This document shows, piece after piece, positions 41,931 to 50,649 of a DNA stretch of 52,118 nucleotides (position 1 is its first letter; the number at the start of each line of letters is the position of its first letter). The DNA is taken from NCBI GenBank assembly GCA_031292275.1, contig JARLHL010000101.1, forward strand, positions 1-52,118, given 5' to 3'. The stretch comes from Desulfocapsaceae bacterium (GTDB taxonomy: Bacteria; Desulfobacterota; Desulfobulbia; Desulfobulbales; Desulfocapsaceae). Position numbers and translations under genes: made by a program. The notes beneath the pieces are model-generated. The model was not told where the DNA came from and did not search any database. It saw nothing but the letters and a program-made list of their open reading frames with translations.

Positions 41931-43427
41931 TTAGGTCCCACTCAAGTCGAGTTTTAATTCGAACCGGATCTCGCCGCCCTTTGGTGCAAGGTTTGCGGAA
42001 CTAATTGTCACCGAACTGAAGTATTTTGATTCTTTCAATTTATTTTTAATGTTATCCACTGCATTAAAGTTATCCGTCTCGCCTTTTATCCGTACTCCCT
42101 TCTCATCCATCGCCATGAATGTCAGACGTACCTGAAGGGAGGGCGGAATACATTTGGAGATCTCTGCAAGCAGGTCCAGGACCTTGGGGCCATTGCTTCC
42201 CGATTCACCTCCTGTTGCCTGTTTCAACCGGCTGATTTCAGCCTGTAATTGCTGAACCGGGTCCACAATCCGGGTAACCGTCGGAAGTGTTTCCGTAAAA
42301 ACGGTCTGTATCCGCATCGCCAGTTTTTTTTCCTCAGCCCTGCCGGAGAGATAGCTAAACCAGAGCGAAAAACCGACAAGGGCGATGAAAACGGCGGTAA
42401 CTGCCGCGATTCGCAGGACCTGATGGCGATACTGCTCAAATGATATTTTTTTGGCAAATGCATCCTTTCTGAAATTAAATCCCGTCCGGCTCTTCACCTG
42501 CCGCATTCCCAGGGCGAGGGCCTGGTCCATCAGCCATGGAATCCATTGGGCCTGAAGGCTGGGGCTGATTTTCAAAGAGGGGTGTTGGCTGAGCAGATCG
42601 CATTTCCTGATCTCAACGCCGAGGCAGTCTTCCAGGTATTTCGCTAAACCCTGCTGCTCTCCCAGGTGTCCCATGGGGCCGGTCAGATAAATCGGCATAC
42701 CCTGCCCGGCGATCTCTGCAGCCAACAAGGCCTGCTGCACAGCGGATGCAAATGCCCTGTATGTATCCGGAAGGTATTCCGGTCTGGCTGGCAGAATTTG
42801 CAAAGGAGTTTCTCCAAACCGGAAGTCCGCCCCGGATTCTCCAAACCCCAGCGCCCTGATCAGAACCACCCGTTTGTCAACAACGACGATCATCGTGGCC
42901 TGTCGCAGACCGATATCAATGAGAATAAGATCGGAGGGACAATCGGGAACTTCCAAAAGCCTGACCGCGGTCTGCACCCCCGACACCGTGACTATCTCCG
43001 GATCAAGTCCCAGTTTCAGCAGAAGGGCGAGCCTGTCAGCAAGAAACTCCCGTTCCACCATGACTGCAATGACACCCGTTTTATTGCCTTCCGTCTGGGC
43101 GGGAATGGCGTCCACCAGGAGTTTTTCAATCTCGATCGGGGCCATTTCCTCGAGTTCAAACGGAAGAATTTTATTGATCTTTCTGGTGTCTGTAAATGGT
43201 AGGGAAAGATTGCGGATAAAAAAGCGACCGGCAGGAAAAGAGATACGGCAAGGCCCGCCATGAAAACCTGCCTTCTCCATGACCTCGGCAAGAGCCTCTT
43301 CCGTGGATCTGGCGCCGATCACGGCCCCGCCACAGCCCGCTACAGTAGCCGTTTTGTGGTTGAGTTGCAGCAGCACACCGGTTATCAAATCTTCATGGAT
43401 ATCTATGGCAAAAAGCCTGGTCGTCAT
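41931..43427 (-). CDS. gspL: Type II secretion protein GspL (PilM/PilN-like)
   Basis: 498 residues from ATG at 43427, just after the gspK stop. The N-terminal part is an actin-like PilM-type domain (LFAIDIHEDLITGVLLQL, LPFELEEMAPIEIEKLLVDAI, DLILIDIGLRQATMIVVVD). One membrane helix (VLRIAAVTAVFIALVGFSLWFSY, about 340) leads to a periplasmic PilN-like domain (VRLTFMAMDEKGVRIKGETDNFNAVDNIKNKL). GspL recruits GspE to the membrane platform and contacts GspM. Confidence 0.9.
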   Translation of the reverse strand: MTTRLFAIDIHEDLITGVLLQLNHKTATVAGCGGAVIGARSTEEALAEVMEKAGFHGGPCRISFPAGRFFIRNLSLPFTDTRKINKILPFELEEMAPIEIEKLLVDAIPAQTEGNKTGVIAVMVEREFLADRLALLLKLGLDPEIVTVSGVQTAVRLLEVPDCPSDLILIDIGLRQATMIVVVDKRVVLIRALGFGESGADFRFGETPLQILPARPEYLPDTYRAFASAVQQALLAAEIAGQGMPIYLTGPMGHLGEQQGLAKYLEDCLGVEIRKCDLLSQHPSLKISPSLQAQWIPWLMDQALALGMRQVKSRTGFNFRKDAFAKKISFEQYRHQVLRIAAVTAVFIALVGFSLWFSYLSGRAEEKKLAMRIQTVFTETLPTVTRIVDPVQQLQAEISRLKQATGGESGSNGPKVLDLLAEISKCIPPSLQVRLTFMAMDEKGVRIKGETDNFNAVDNIKNKLKESKYFSSVTISSANLAPKGGEIRFELKLDLSGT

Positions 43428-43431
43428 AATT

Positions 43432-44442
43432 TCAATCAACTTTCATGGACAGCAGGGACATTCCCTTGTTGTCTTGGGAGCGATGAACAATTGCCGTTCT
43501 CTTTCTTTTGAGAGTATCCAATTCACCGATGGCAGTGATCATAAAATAGCTGCTTTGGGTCGTAATAAGTTGCGTGTCAAGAGATACATCAATAGGCCAG
43601 GATGGAATTTGCTTATACCAGGTAATTGTTAACAAACTTTCCGTATTATTTTCCTGCTCACGATATTCGACCATGTATTTTGCCAATTCCGGGGTCATTT
43701 GGGAATCAATGGCCTGAAGAAGAAGGGGATCGGCCGTATTGATATTTATCTTTCCGTTATTGCCCTGCGCGGTCAGAAACTGGGCAAGCCCCAAATGCTC
43801 CGTATTGCCGTAAAGAAGTTCCGGGCTTATTCCCCGCGCCAGCAAGAGTTCCTCCAAAGTTGATACCGGTCCGTGTTTGCAGCCATAAGGGTGCTCGGGT
43901 GAGCCATAATAGCTGTCTTTTGTCTCCAGATTCGACTCAGGATCGACAGGACTCATCCACTCGACCAGGGCATCGATGATCTCCTGGGCATTGTTTTCCC
44001 CTGAGAGCGCGAAATTCCCGGAAAGAAGGAGCCTTTTCAGTATCTGCCGCATCTTTTCGGCAGTGGCGGCATCTACACCCCCGTCCGCTTTTGAACTGAC
44101 CAGACTGTTGACCTGCAATCTGCCGGACAAATCCGACACGGTCAGTTTGAGCGTTCCCTGCTCAAACAGGGAAGAAAGGTCCTGGCCGGAAATTTTTCCC
44201 CAGATGTCATGGTATGAATCAAAGGTGTTGATCTTGCTGTCCAGATCAATGAGTTCAATCGCCATGTTCATTCCTGAACGGGTGATGGCATCCAGCGCGA
44301 TATTGTCTTTAAGATTGGCTGCCGAAACAAGTTGCCGGCGCATGTTACGCCCGAATTGCATGGTTACAACAATGAGGAGACTAATGACCATGATCGTGAT
44401 GAGCAGGGCCATCCCCTTTTCTTCGAACAGTATTCTTCGCAT
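43432..44442 (-). CDS. gspK: Type II secretion minor pseudopilin GspK
   Basis: 336 residues. A prepilin-type start (FEEKG then MALLITIMVISLLIVV, Gly at -1) is followed by the large GspK globular part with two halves (DLSGRLQVNSLVSSKADGG, MSPVDPESNLETKDSYYG, GNNGKININTADPLLLQAI). Helix-hairpin-like INTADPLLLQAI is a usual GspK feature. It caps the pseudopilus tip with GspI and GspJ. It follows gspJ by 8 nt. Confidence 0.93.
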   Translation of the reverse strand: MRRILFEEKGMALLITIMVISLLIVVTMQFGRNMRRQLVSAANLKDNIALDAITRSGMNMAIELIDLDSKINTFDSYHDIWGKISGQDLSSLFEQGTLKLTVSDLSGRLQVNSLVSSKADGGVDAATAEKMRQILKRLLLSGNFALSGENNAQEIIDALVEWMSPVDPESNLETKDSYYGSPEHPYGCKHGPVSTLEELLLARGISPELLYGNTEHLGLAQFLTAQGNNGKININTADPLLLQAIDSQMTPELAKYMVEYREQENNTESLLTITWYKQIPSWPIDVSLDTQLITTQSSYFMITAIGELDTLKRKRTAIVHRSQDNKGMSLLSMKVD

Positions 44443-44450
44443 GGCCGGTC

Positions 44451-45128
44451 TCAGTTGCTTTCAGAATTTTTCAGGACCGGCAGAGCTACTGCCGTTTTAA
44501 AAGTGAGAAGGCCCTTTTCTTCATGTGCATCAGTAAAGGAGAGCTCAATTTCAACCATTGCCGGGACATGGAGCTCTTTTCCGGCCACCTTTGCGCTCTG
44601 CCAGTCATCCACTTCAGTCCCTTTGAGATCATAGTATCTGAAACGAATTGCCTGTAGACCGTCGCAAAGGAGAAACCCCTTTTCATCCTTGACGGTCTGT
44701 TCCATGTTTCCCGGCCGGAAGGGTATGTCTACTCGATAGAGCTGTAAAAGCTGTGTATCGCCTTCCTGCTGCACTTTATATTCAATGACGGCAAAACCAG
44801 AAGGCTGTTCATTCTTGGTAAAAGCAATGTGGGCCGTCGAGGTAAATGCGATGGTATCTATTTTATAGCCTGAGAGTTCCTGTTTTTGGCTACGAAAAAA
44901 ACTGCCTTCTCCCAGATAGACGCTTCCCATATCTGCCGTTATTCTGTCCATGGCAGTTCGAGCCTTGTTGCTGATTTCCGCATGCGATTCCGTTGTGTCC
45001 GCTACATTCAGTGTGGAGATATAGGCGCCGTAGAGCGCAGAAATAACTATGGCAAATATAAAAATGGCGAGGAGTAATTCCAGGAGGGTAAAACCACCGG
45101 TCTTTTTGAGGACAGCGGCAGCCTTCAC
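44451..45128 (-). CDS. gspJ: Type II secretion minor pseudopilin GspJ
   Basis: 225 residues with a prepilin signal (KKTGG then FTLLELLLAIFIFAIVISALYGAY; Gly at -1 and Glu at +5). The globular domain has ARTAMDRITADMGSVYLGEG and later RFRYYDLKGTEVDDWQS, as in GspJ. Its ATG overlaps the gspI stop by 4 nt, so the two are coupled and likely made in matched amounts for the tip complex. Confidence 0.92.
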   Translation of the reverse strand: MKAAAVLKKTGGFTLLELLLAIFIFAIVISALYGAYISTLNVADTTESHAEISNKARTAMDRITADMGSVYLGEGSFFRSQKQELSGYKIDTIAFTSTAHIAFTKNEQPSGFAVIEYKVQQEGDTQLLQLYRVDIPFRPGNMEQTVKDEKGFLLCDGLQAIRFRYYDLKGTEVDDWQSAKVAGKELHVPAMVEIELSFTDAHEEKGLLTFKTAVALPVLKNSESN

Positions 45129-45559
45129 AGGATATCCTTTACCCTGAAATAATACCTGAGTTTGTACAGATATTGATCTCCTCCCCAGAAAACCGTAAGA
45201 TCGATCCGACGCAGTCTGCCAGGCGATTTGCCAACAGGATTGCTGAACAATTCAGGCAATACATCCGAGGCATCCTGCACTCCCATCTTCCATCGATATC
45301 CGGGGAACTCCTTCCCGAAGTCCCCTTCAGCATCGCTGGGTTCAAGCCTGCCGCTCTCCAGTTCCGCAAGTTTCAACCCTGCCAATAAGGATGCGTTTGT
45401 ATTGAATTTTCCCTCGGTGGCAAGGGACACGCTCTGCGATTGCGATCCGAAAAGGGTGGTCAGCGAAATGGCAAGGATAGCTATGGCTACCATGACCTCC
45501 AGCAGGGTAAAGGCCCTCCGGTTCAATATTGCAAGCCCTCCGCTATTCAAGATCCGCAT
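45125..45559 (-). CDS. gspI: Type II secretion minor pseudopilin GspI
   Basis: 144 residues from ATG at 45559 (a TTG three codons earlier is possible). The prepilin signal is NRRA then FTLLEVMVAIAILAISLTTLFG, with Ala rather than Gly before the Phe. GspI features follow (ASLLAGLKLAELESG, FGKEFPGYRWKMGV, RRIDLTVFWGGDQYLYKLRYYF). The 5' end overlaps gspH by 17 nt. GspI starts the tip assembly in known systems. Confidence 0.9.
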   Translation of the reverse strand: MRILNSGGLAILNRRAFTLLEVMVAIAILAISLTTLFGSQSQSVSLATEGKFNTNASLLAGLKLAELESGRLEPSDAEGDFGKEFPGYRWKMGVQDASDVLPELFSNPVGKSPGRLRRIDLTVFWGGDQYLYKLRYYFRVKDIL

Positions 45560-46085
45560 AGCCGTCAACTACCTTGATTGAACCGAGAAAGGGTGAGAAA
45601 AATATGCTCATCGTATTGCTTTCATCCGTCAAATGGATCACGGTCATGTCCATATAGCCCTGCCTGCTGATCCATAGGCCAGCGGTACCCTGACTTTGCT
45701 TGCCATCGGATTTCGTCCAGACATCCATAGTCCGGACAGAAGAGGGGACTTGTATGGAGGTCTTCGTTTTTTTCTCCTCGTAGCCATCTTGCTGTATCTC
45801 AGTGTCCTTTTCATACCAGATGCGTTTCTTTTCCATGTCGAAATAGAGCATGTACGGCTGCTGTCCGCGAACGGCCTCCTCACGCAAGCCCTGGACGGTG
45901 CCGATGATCTTTCTGGTGGTGGCCTTAAGCTCATCGGTAAGGAGGGCGTCACGCAGAGACGGGACACTGACCACCAGCATAATGGAGATCAACAGGCAGA
46001 CCACCAGAAGCTCGATCAACGTGAAAGCGTCCTCGTTTCGGCGCCGACAGGAGAATGCCCTCATCTTATGGAGTGCCGCAGCCAT
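45543..46085 (-). CDS. gspH: Type II secretion minor pseudopilin GspH
   Basis: 180 residues with an atypically long leader before the prepilin signal NEDA|FTLIELLVVCLLISIMLVVSV, again with Ala at -1. The GspH/FimT-like body shows LRDALLTDELKATTRKIIGTVQGLREEAVRGQQPYMLYFD. GspH joins the major pseudopilus to the tip. It starts 9 nt after the gspG stop; the 3' end overlaps gspI. Confidence 0.88.
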   Translation of the reverse strand: MAAALHKMRAFSCRRRNEDAFTLIELLVVCLLISIMLVVSVPSLRDALLTDELKATTRKIIGTVQGLREEAVRGQQPYMLYFDMEKKRIWYEKDTEIQQDGYEEKKTKTSIQVPSSVRTMDVWTKSDGKQSQGTAGLWISRQGYMDMTVIHLTDESNTMSIFFSPFLGSIKVVDGYADLE

Positions 46086-46094
46086 ATGGAAAAA

Positions 46095-46574
46095 TTACTT
46101 ATCCTTTTCCCAGTTGGTAATTTCCGCATTTTCGTTTTCCCCTCCGGGTTCACCGGTGGGCCCGTTGGAACTCAGATCGAAATCACCGTGAACACCCGGA
46201 CATAAATAGACAAAATCATGGCCCCATTGATCTTTGGGTATTTTATCCTTTTCCAGATATCCCCCTTTTCGCCATTTCGGGGGTATTTTTCCAATAGCGG
46301 GTGGCTCCACCAGAGCGGACAAGCCTTGTTCCGTTGAAGGATAGTCGCCGTTGTCAAGCCTGTAGAGTTTCAGCGCCGCCTCCAATCCTTGGATCTGCAC
46401 AGCCGTCATTGTCCGTTTTGCCTCCTCCGGGTGTCCCATGATTTTTGGTCCTATATATCCGGCCAGGATTCCGATAATTACGAGGACTACCAGGAGTTCT
46501 ATCAAGGTAAAACCCCGTTCTGATAGTGTTATTTTGTTGCGTTGGCATTTTGAAAACAGAGGGCAAGATTTCAT
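46095..46574 (-). CDS. gspG: Type II secretion major pseudopilin GspG
   Basis: 159 residues from ATG at 46574; the open frame to 46652 adds a head that does not fit a prepilin leader. The signal is LSERG then FTLIELLVVLVIIGILAGYIGP (Gly at -1, Glu at +5). The body is the usual GspG: AVQIQGLEAALKLYRLDNGDYPSTEQGLSALV, GGYLEKDKIPKDQWGHDFVYLCPG and GDFDLSSNGPTGEPGGENENAEITNW, the last being the calcium-binding C-terminal loop. No prepilin peptidase gene is present in this window. Confidence 0.96.
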   Translation of the reverse strand: MKSCPLFSKCQRNKITLSERGFTLIELLVVLVIIGILAGYIGPKIMGHPEEAKRTMTAVQIQGLEAALKLYRLDNGDYPSTEQGLSALVEPPAIGKIPPKWRKGGYLEKDKIPKDQWGHDFVYLCPGVHGDFDLSSNGPTGEPGGENENAEITNWEKDK

Positions 46575-46648
46575 ATATACAGTCCGATAGTCCAAGTTGA
46601 AAAAAAAAATTACCGATACGCAAACCATCGCACCGTGCCGATCAATAG

Positions 46649-47875
46649 TCACCGGACCAACTGGTTCATCTCAAATATCGGAAGAAGTATTGAAAGAACC
46701 ACAAAACCAACAGCCATGCCCATGATAACGATCATCAATGGTTCGATAAGCGAGGTCATGCCCATAATTGCCGTGTCCACATCCCGCTCGTAGGCCTCCG
46801 AAACTTTTTTCAGCATGACTTCAAGACTGCCGCTCTGCTCTCCGACAGCTATCATCTGCACAAACATGGGCGGAAACCAGAGAGAATCCTCGAGGGACCG
46901 CGTCATGCTCCGTCCCTGCCGAATCTGTTCTATTGCGCCGTCGACAACTCCGCCGATCTGGGTGTTGTTGACTATGGTCTTTACAATCTGCATCGAGGTT
47001 ATCAACCCGACATTGCTCTCAAGCAGACTCCCCAGAGTGGAAGCAAATCGTACAAGAATGATTTTCTGGAAAACACTGCCTGAGACAGGTATCTTCAGTT
47101 TCAGGAGATCCCATTGAGCGCGGCCGTACTCTGTCTGGACAAAAACCCGGATGGAATAGGCAATACCCGCGGTGAGAAGCAAGACCAGCCACCAATAGAC
47201 CTTCAGAAATTCGCTTAAGCCAATAAGGAGCAGCGTGGGGAGGGGCAAGGCATGTTTCATATCGGTAAAGACCTTGGCGATATTGGGCACTATATATGTG
47301 ATCAGAAATGACAAAATGCCGATTCCGACGATTGCCATAAAGGCCGGATAGATCAACGCCGCCTTCAGACGTCCCTTGAGCGTCTCCTGTTTTTCTCCGA
47401 AATCCGCCAGCCGTTCCAGAACCACATCCAAGGAGCCCGAAGCTTCTCCGGCCCTGATCATATTTACATAGACGTTGGAGAAGAATTTCAAATGACTGGC
47501 CATCGCGTTGGTGAGACTGTTTCCTTCGTTGACGGATTCCTTGATTTCGGCAATGACCTTTTTCAGCATTGTGTTTTTAGTCTGGACAACAAGAGAACTC
47601 AGGGCAGGGACAAGGGGAATCCCCGCACCAAGCAAGGTCGCAAGTTGTCTTGTAAGCATATGAATCTCGTTCGACCTGACCCGTTCCGAAAGAAACGGAA
47701 ACGGGAGTCCGCCTGTGCCTGTTTTGCGTTTCCGGGCCAGACTCTCCCGTATCTCCACCGGATATTGCCCAAGTGTACGAATCCGCACGCGGGCACTGCT
47801 CTCGCTGTCGGCATCGATGATTCCCTTTCGAGACCTGCCCTGATCATCCAGGGCCTTATATTCGTATACCGGCAT
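46649..47875 (-). CDS. gspF: Type II secretion inner-membrane platform protein GspF
   Basis: 408 residues opening MPVYEYKALDDQGRSRKGIIDADS, the standard GspF start. Two tandem GspF/PilC domains (LTRQLATLLGAGIPLVPALSSL and FASTLGSLLESNVGLITSMQIV) are joined by three membrane helices (about 170, 225 and 380). It lies under GspE and is part of the motor. It is first in the operon, so its promoter should be in the 47876-48599 region; no classical Shine-Dalgarno is seen upstream of ATG. Confidence 0.97.
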   Translation of the reverse strand: MPVYEYKALDDQGRSRKGIIDADSESSARVRIRTLGQYPVEIRESLARKRKTGTGGLPFPFLSERVRSNEIHMLTRQLATLLGAGIPLVPALSSLVVQTKNTMLKKVIAEIKESVNEGNSLTNAMASHLKFFSNVYVNMIRAGEASGSLDVVLERLADFGEKQETLKGRLKAALIYPAFMAIVGIGILSFLITYIVPNIAKVFTDMKHALPLPTLLLIGLSEFLKVYWWLVLLLTAGIAYSIRVFVQTEYGRAQWDLLKLKIPVSGSVFQKIILVRFASTLGSLLESNVGLITSMQIVKTIVNNTQIGGVVDGAIEQIRQGRSMTRSLEDSLWFPPMFVQMIAVGEQSGSLEVMLKKVSEAYERDVDTAIMGMTSLIEPLMIVIMGMAVGFVVLSILLPIFEMNQLVR

Positions 47876-48599
47876 AGAACTGGGTTGAGACGCAAAAAAG
47901 GAAGAGTATTAAGATCCACCTGCGGATCCTGCGTAATATGAATTAATTGCGGAAATGACAGCAAAACACGATGGAATTAATTCCGCAGGACATTCAAGCC
48001 CAGAAAGGAAGTGCGGCGTCGTCCCTTGTGTCATTACGCATGCCTACAGGAAAAGAAGGAATTTTCATTTTTCGCAGCCGCCTGACAAATAAGATCCCTT
48101 TTTGTTCGATCTCCTGCTCTTTGCTTGAACAGTTGCCGAATGTACTTTGGGTTTATTTGGGATTGATTTTCACAGCGTTATTTTTGCATTAGAAAAAATC
48201 CGGAAAGGGAAATTACAGACTGGAAGGGATAATACAGGAAGAGCAGAATAAAAGTATCATCATAGTTAGGCGCATATTGAGACGAGGATATGGTATTCCT
48301 GTTTTTATATTGTTATATCAATGATATATAAAATATTGCTGGTGGATATCCGCGGGGATATTGTTTCGGGTTTTTCATTCAAGTCCATTGGCGCAACCCC
48401 CCGTATTTTCAGCAAGGCGCGGTTGTATTTTAGAGTACAGACTTTTTTGGACACGTTACATCAAGTATGCTATCTTGTCTTTCGCAGGCGCTATTTTCAG
48501 GCAAAAGGATGGATTGATGTGGCGGTTGTTGAGTTTCTGCCAGGTTTCTTGACAAGGAATGTTCGTGAATAATTTCCGGCTTGACCATTGACCCCAATT
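47876..48599. other. Divergent regulatory region between gspF and gspA
   Basis: About 720 nt, no credible gene. Near gspF are two 14-nt near-direct repeats, GAATTAATTGCGGA (47940-47953) and GAATTAATTCCGCA (47974-47987), 34 bp apart. At 48314-48328 a perfect palindrome TATATCA-A-TGATATA lies in an AT-rich stretch. I see no secure -35/-10 or -24/-12 promoter. Confidence 0.45.
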
Positions 48600-49748
48600 A
48601 TGTACACACGGTACTTCGGACTTACAGAAAAGCCTTTCTCAATCGCGCCTGATCCTCACTTCCTGTATCTGAGTGATCTTCACAGGGAAGCGCTTGCCCA
48701 TTTGTTGTACGGGATTCAAAGCGATGGTTGCCTGGTCTTGCTGACAGGCGAGGTCGGGACTGGAAAGACCACGGCCAGTCGCTTTCTAATTGAGCAGATC
48801 CCCAAGCTCACTGACGTTGCGTTGATCTTGAATCCAAAACTCTCTGTTGTCGAACTGCTGGCAACCATCTGCGAAGAACTCCGGATTGAAGGGATCGCGT
48901 CTCATAATTCGGTAAAATACTATAGCGATATTCTCAGCCGTCACCTTCTTGAATCCCACTCGCGGGGCAGAAATACGGTTCTGATCATCGACGAGGCGCA
49001 GGATCTCGACCCGGACATCCTTGAACAGCTTCGTCTTCTCACCAACCTGGAAACACACAAGGAAAAACTGTTGAGGATAATCCTGCTGGGGCAACCGGAA
49101 CTCCGCAAAATGTTGGACCAGCCTGAATTTTCTCAAATAAATCAGAGGATAACAAGTAGATATCATCTTGTCCCGCTTCAGGAGCGCGATGTCTTTGCCT
49201 ATGTGGACCACAGAATCAAGGTCGCGGGCGGTGGTCGCGCCCGGCTCTTTTCCGATAAGGCTCTGAAACGTATCCATGTACTCAGCCGGGGGATCCCGCG
49301 CCTGATCAACCTGCTCTGCGACCGGTCGCTCCTTGGCGCTTATGTCGAAGAAAAAGAACAGGTCGAATTGGATGTCGTGAATAAAGCAGGGCGTGAAGTT
49401 CTCGGGCATTCAGGGAGTGGCGCAGGTCGTAGCGGGGCGCCTTTTTCACTGGGGGATGCCCGATCCGTCATCTGGATTTCGTTGCTTGCAGCCCTCCTTG
49501 TCACAAGCGCAGCCCTCATCGTTTCCTCTCCGCAATTCCACGAGCTTTTGAAGTCCCATAAGCAGGATGCGGCGGTGCAGGCTGTCGATGAAAAAAAAGC
49601 CCCTGTTGCAATTGATAATATCCCGACAACTCAGAAAGAAAACGAGAAAAATCCTCAAGCTCCAACGGAAAAAAACGAGAGGAGCCAAAAGCCTGCGAAC
49701 GGAGCCAAGCACAGTAAAAAAAATGCGAAACCTGTTGAAGAGAAATAA
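48600..49748 (+). CDS. gspA: GspA/ExeA-type AAA ATPase of T2SS assembly
   Basis: 382 residues from ATG at 48600 (MYTRYFGLTEKPFSIAPDPHFLYLS, the standard ExeA opening). ATPase core: Walker A TGEVGTGKTTASRF, Walker B NTVLIIDEAQDL, sensor region ILLGQPELRKML and ISRGIPRLINLLCDRSLLGAY. A membrane helix (VIWISLLAALLVTSAALIV, about 295) is followed by only a charged Lys/Glu-rich tail of about 70 residues. The peptidoglycan-binding domain of Aeromonas ExeA is absent. With GspB it helps place the secretin through the cell wall. No clear Shine-Dalgarno. Confidence 0.92.
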   Translation: MYTRYFGLTEKPFSIAPDPHFLYLSDLHREALAHLLYGIQSDGCLVLLTGEVGTGKTTASRFLIEQIPKLTDVALILNPKLSVVELLATICEELRIEGIASHNSVKYYSDILSRHLLESHSRGRNTVLIIDEAQDLDPDILEQLRLLTNLETHKEKLLRIILLGQPELRKMLDQPEFSQINQRITSRYHLVPLQERDVFAYVDHRIKVAGGGRARLFSDKALKRIHVLSRGIPRLINLLCDRSLLGAYVEEKEQVELDVVNKAGREVLGHSGSGAGRSGAPFSLGDARSVIWISLLAALLVTSAALIVSSPQFHELLKSHKQDAAVQAVDEKKAPVAIDNIPTTQKENEKNPQAPTEKNERSQKPANGAKHSKKNAKPVEEK

Positions 49749-49808
49749 TTAAGAGCAGGAGATGCCTCTCTGCTTTCGCGGCAGTATGCCGATGGAGACG
49801 AACCGACC

Positions 49809-50462
49809 ATGTCGTATATTCTTGAAGCCTTGCAAAAATCGGAAAAAGAGAGAAAGCAGGATGAGGTTCTGGTTCTTCAGAGCGTCTTCATTCCTCGGCA
49901 GGTTTTGCCGACCGGAAAAAACATGTTCACCTCGAATCGGCTATGGGCGCTGGCGGTCTTAGCCTTTCTTGTCTTCATCCCCGGAGCTCTGGTAGGGTGG
50001 GAAAAACTGTCGGGCATCCCACTGGAAACCAATAACCTTATCCAAGAAATCACAGCCTTGTTTGAGCATAGGAAGGCGTCAATCCCTGCACAGCAGGTCG
50101 AGCCTGCAACCGCCTTCACAACAACGGCAGCCCCCCCAACGATGGGGCTTCCCCGCACCATCATTCAGCAGCCTGCCCCGCCGATACTCGGAAAGGATGA
50201 TGATTCGCCTGTCATCGAGCGGAAATTATCCGATATACCCGTATCGGCGAATTTACCCCTGTCGGTGCAGGAAGAAATCAGGGAGATGAAATTCGCAGGC
50301 CATGTCTATTCGGAGAATCCAAGCCTGAGGATGATCATCATAAACGATAAAATCCTGCATGAAAATGATGTAATCGATGCGGATTTCCGTCTGTACCAAA
50401 TAACCAGGAGAGGGGTTGTCCTCCTCTATAATTCCAAACGTTTGGCCATCAACATATTCTAG
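49809..50462 (+). CDS. gspB: GspB-type T2SS assembly protein
   Basis: 217 residues opening MSYILEALQKSEKERKQDE, the signature N-terminus of GspB/ExeB. One membrane helix (LWALAVLAFLVFIPGALVGW) follows, then a proline-rich periplasmic linker, and a C-terminal GspB domain (EEIREMKFAGHVYSENPSLRMIIINDKILHENDVI, with VVLLYNSKRLAINIF). It works with GspA to insert or anchor the secretin. The gene follows gspA by 60 nt and has GGAGACG upstream. Confidence 0.93.
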   Translation: MSYILEALQKSEKERKQDEVLVLQSVFIPRQVLPTGKNMFTSNRLWALAVLAFLVFIPGALVGWEKLSGIPLETNNLIQEITALFEHRKASIPAQQVEPATAFTTTAAPPTMGLPRTIIQQPAPPILGKDDDSPVIERKLSDIPVSANLPLSVQEEIREMKFAGHVYSENPSLRMIIINDKILHENDVIDADFRLYQITRRGVVLLYNSKRLAINIF

Positions 50463-50597
50463 TCGTATCTGACACCTCTAAAGTACAGTCCGGTATCCGG
50501 GGCTTCTTTCCTGCCGGTGTAGCGCAGAATATTGCTGTCAGTGATCCGTGGTTCAGGGAGAGGAGACAGCTTCAGCAATTAGCTGAATGCCCAATAT

Positions 50598-50634
50598 AAA
50601 AAGGCAGAGCTAATTGAATAGCTCCGCCTTTTTT
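50598..50634. terminator. Bidirectional terminator between gspB and the VPLPA-CTERM gene
   Basis: AAAAAGGC-A-GAGCTA, loop ATTGAA, TAGCTC-C-GCCTTTTTT. The stem has A/T runs on both sides, so it can stop transcription from both converging genes. Confidence 0.92.
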
Positions 50635-50649
50635 ACATAAAAGAGGGAA

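Noticed and set aside
48321-48572. 83-codon plus-strand open frame upstream of gspA
   Set aside because: Begins inside an AT-rich palindrome, has no ribosome-binding site and no recognisable family.
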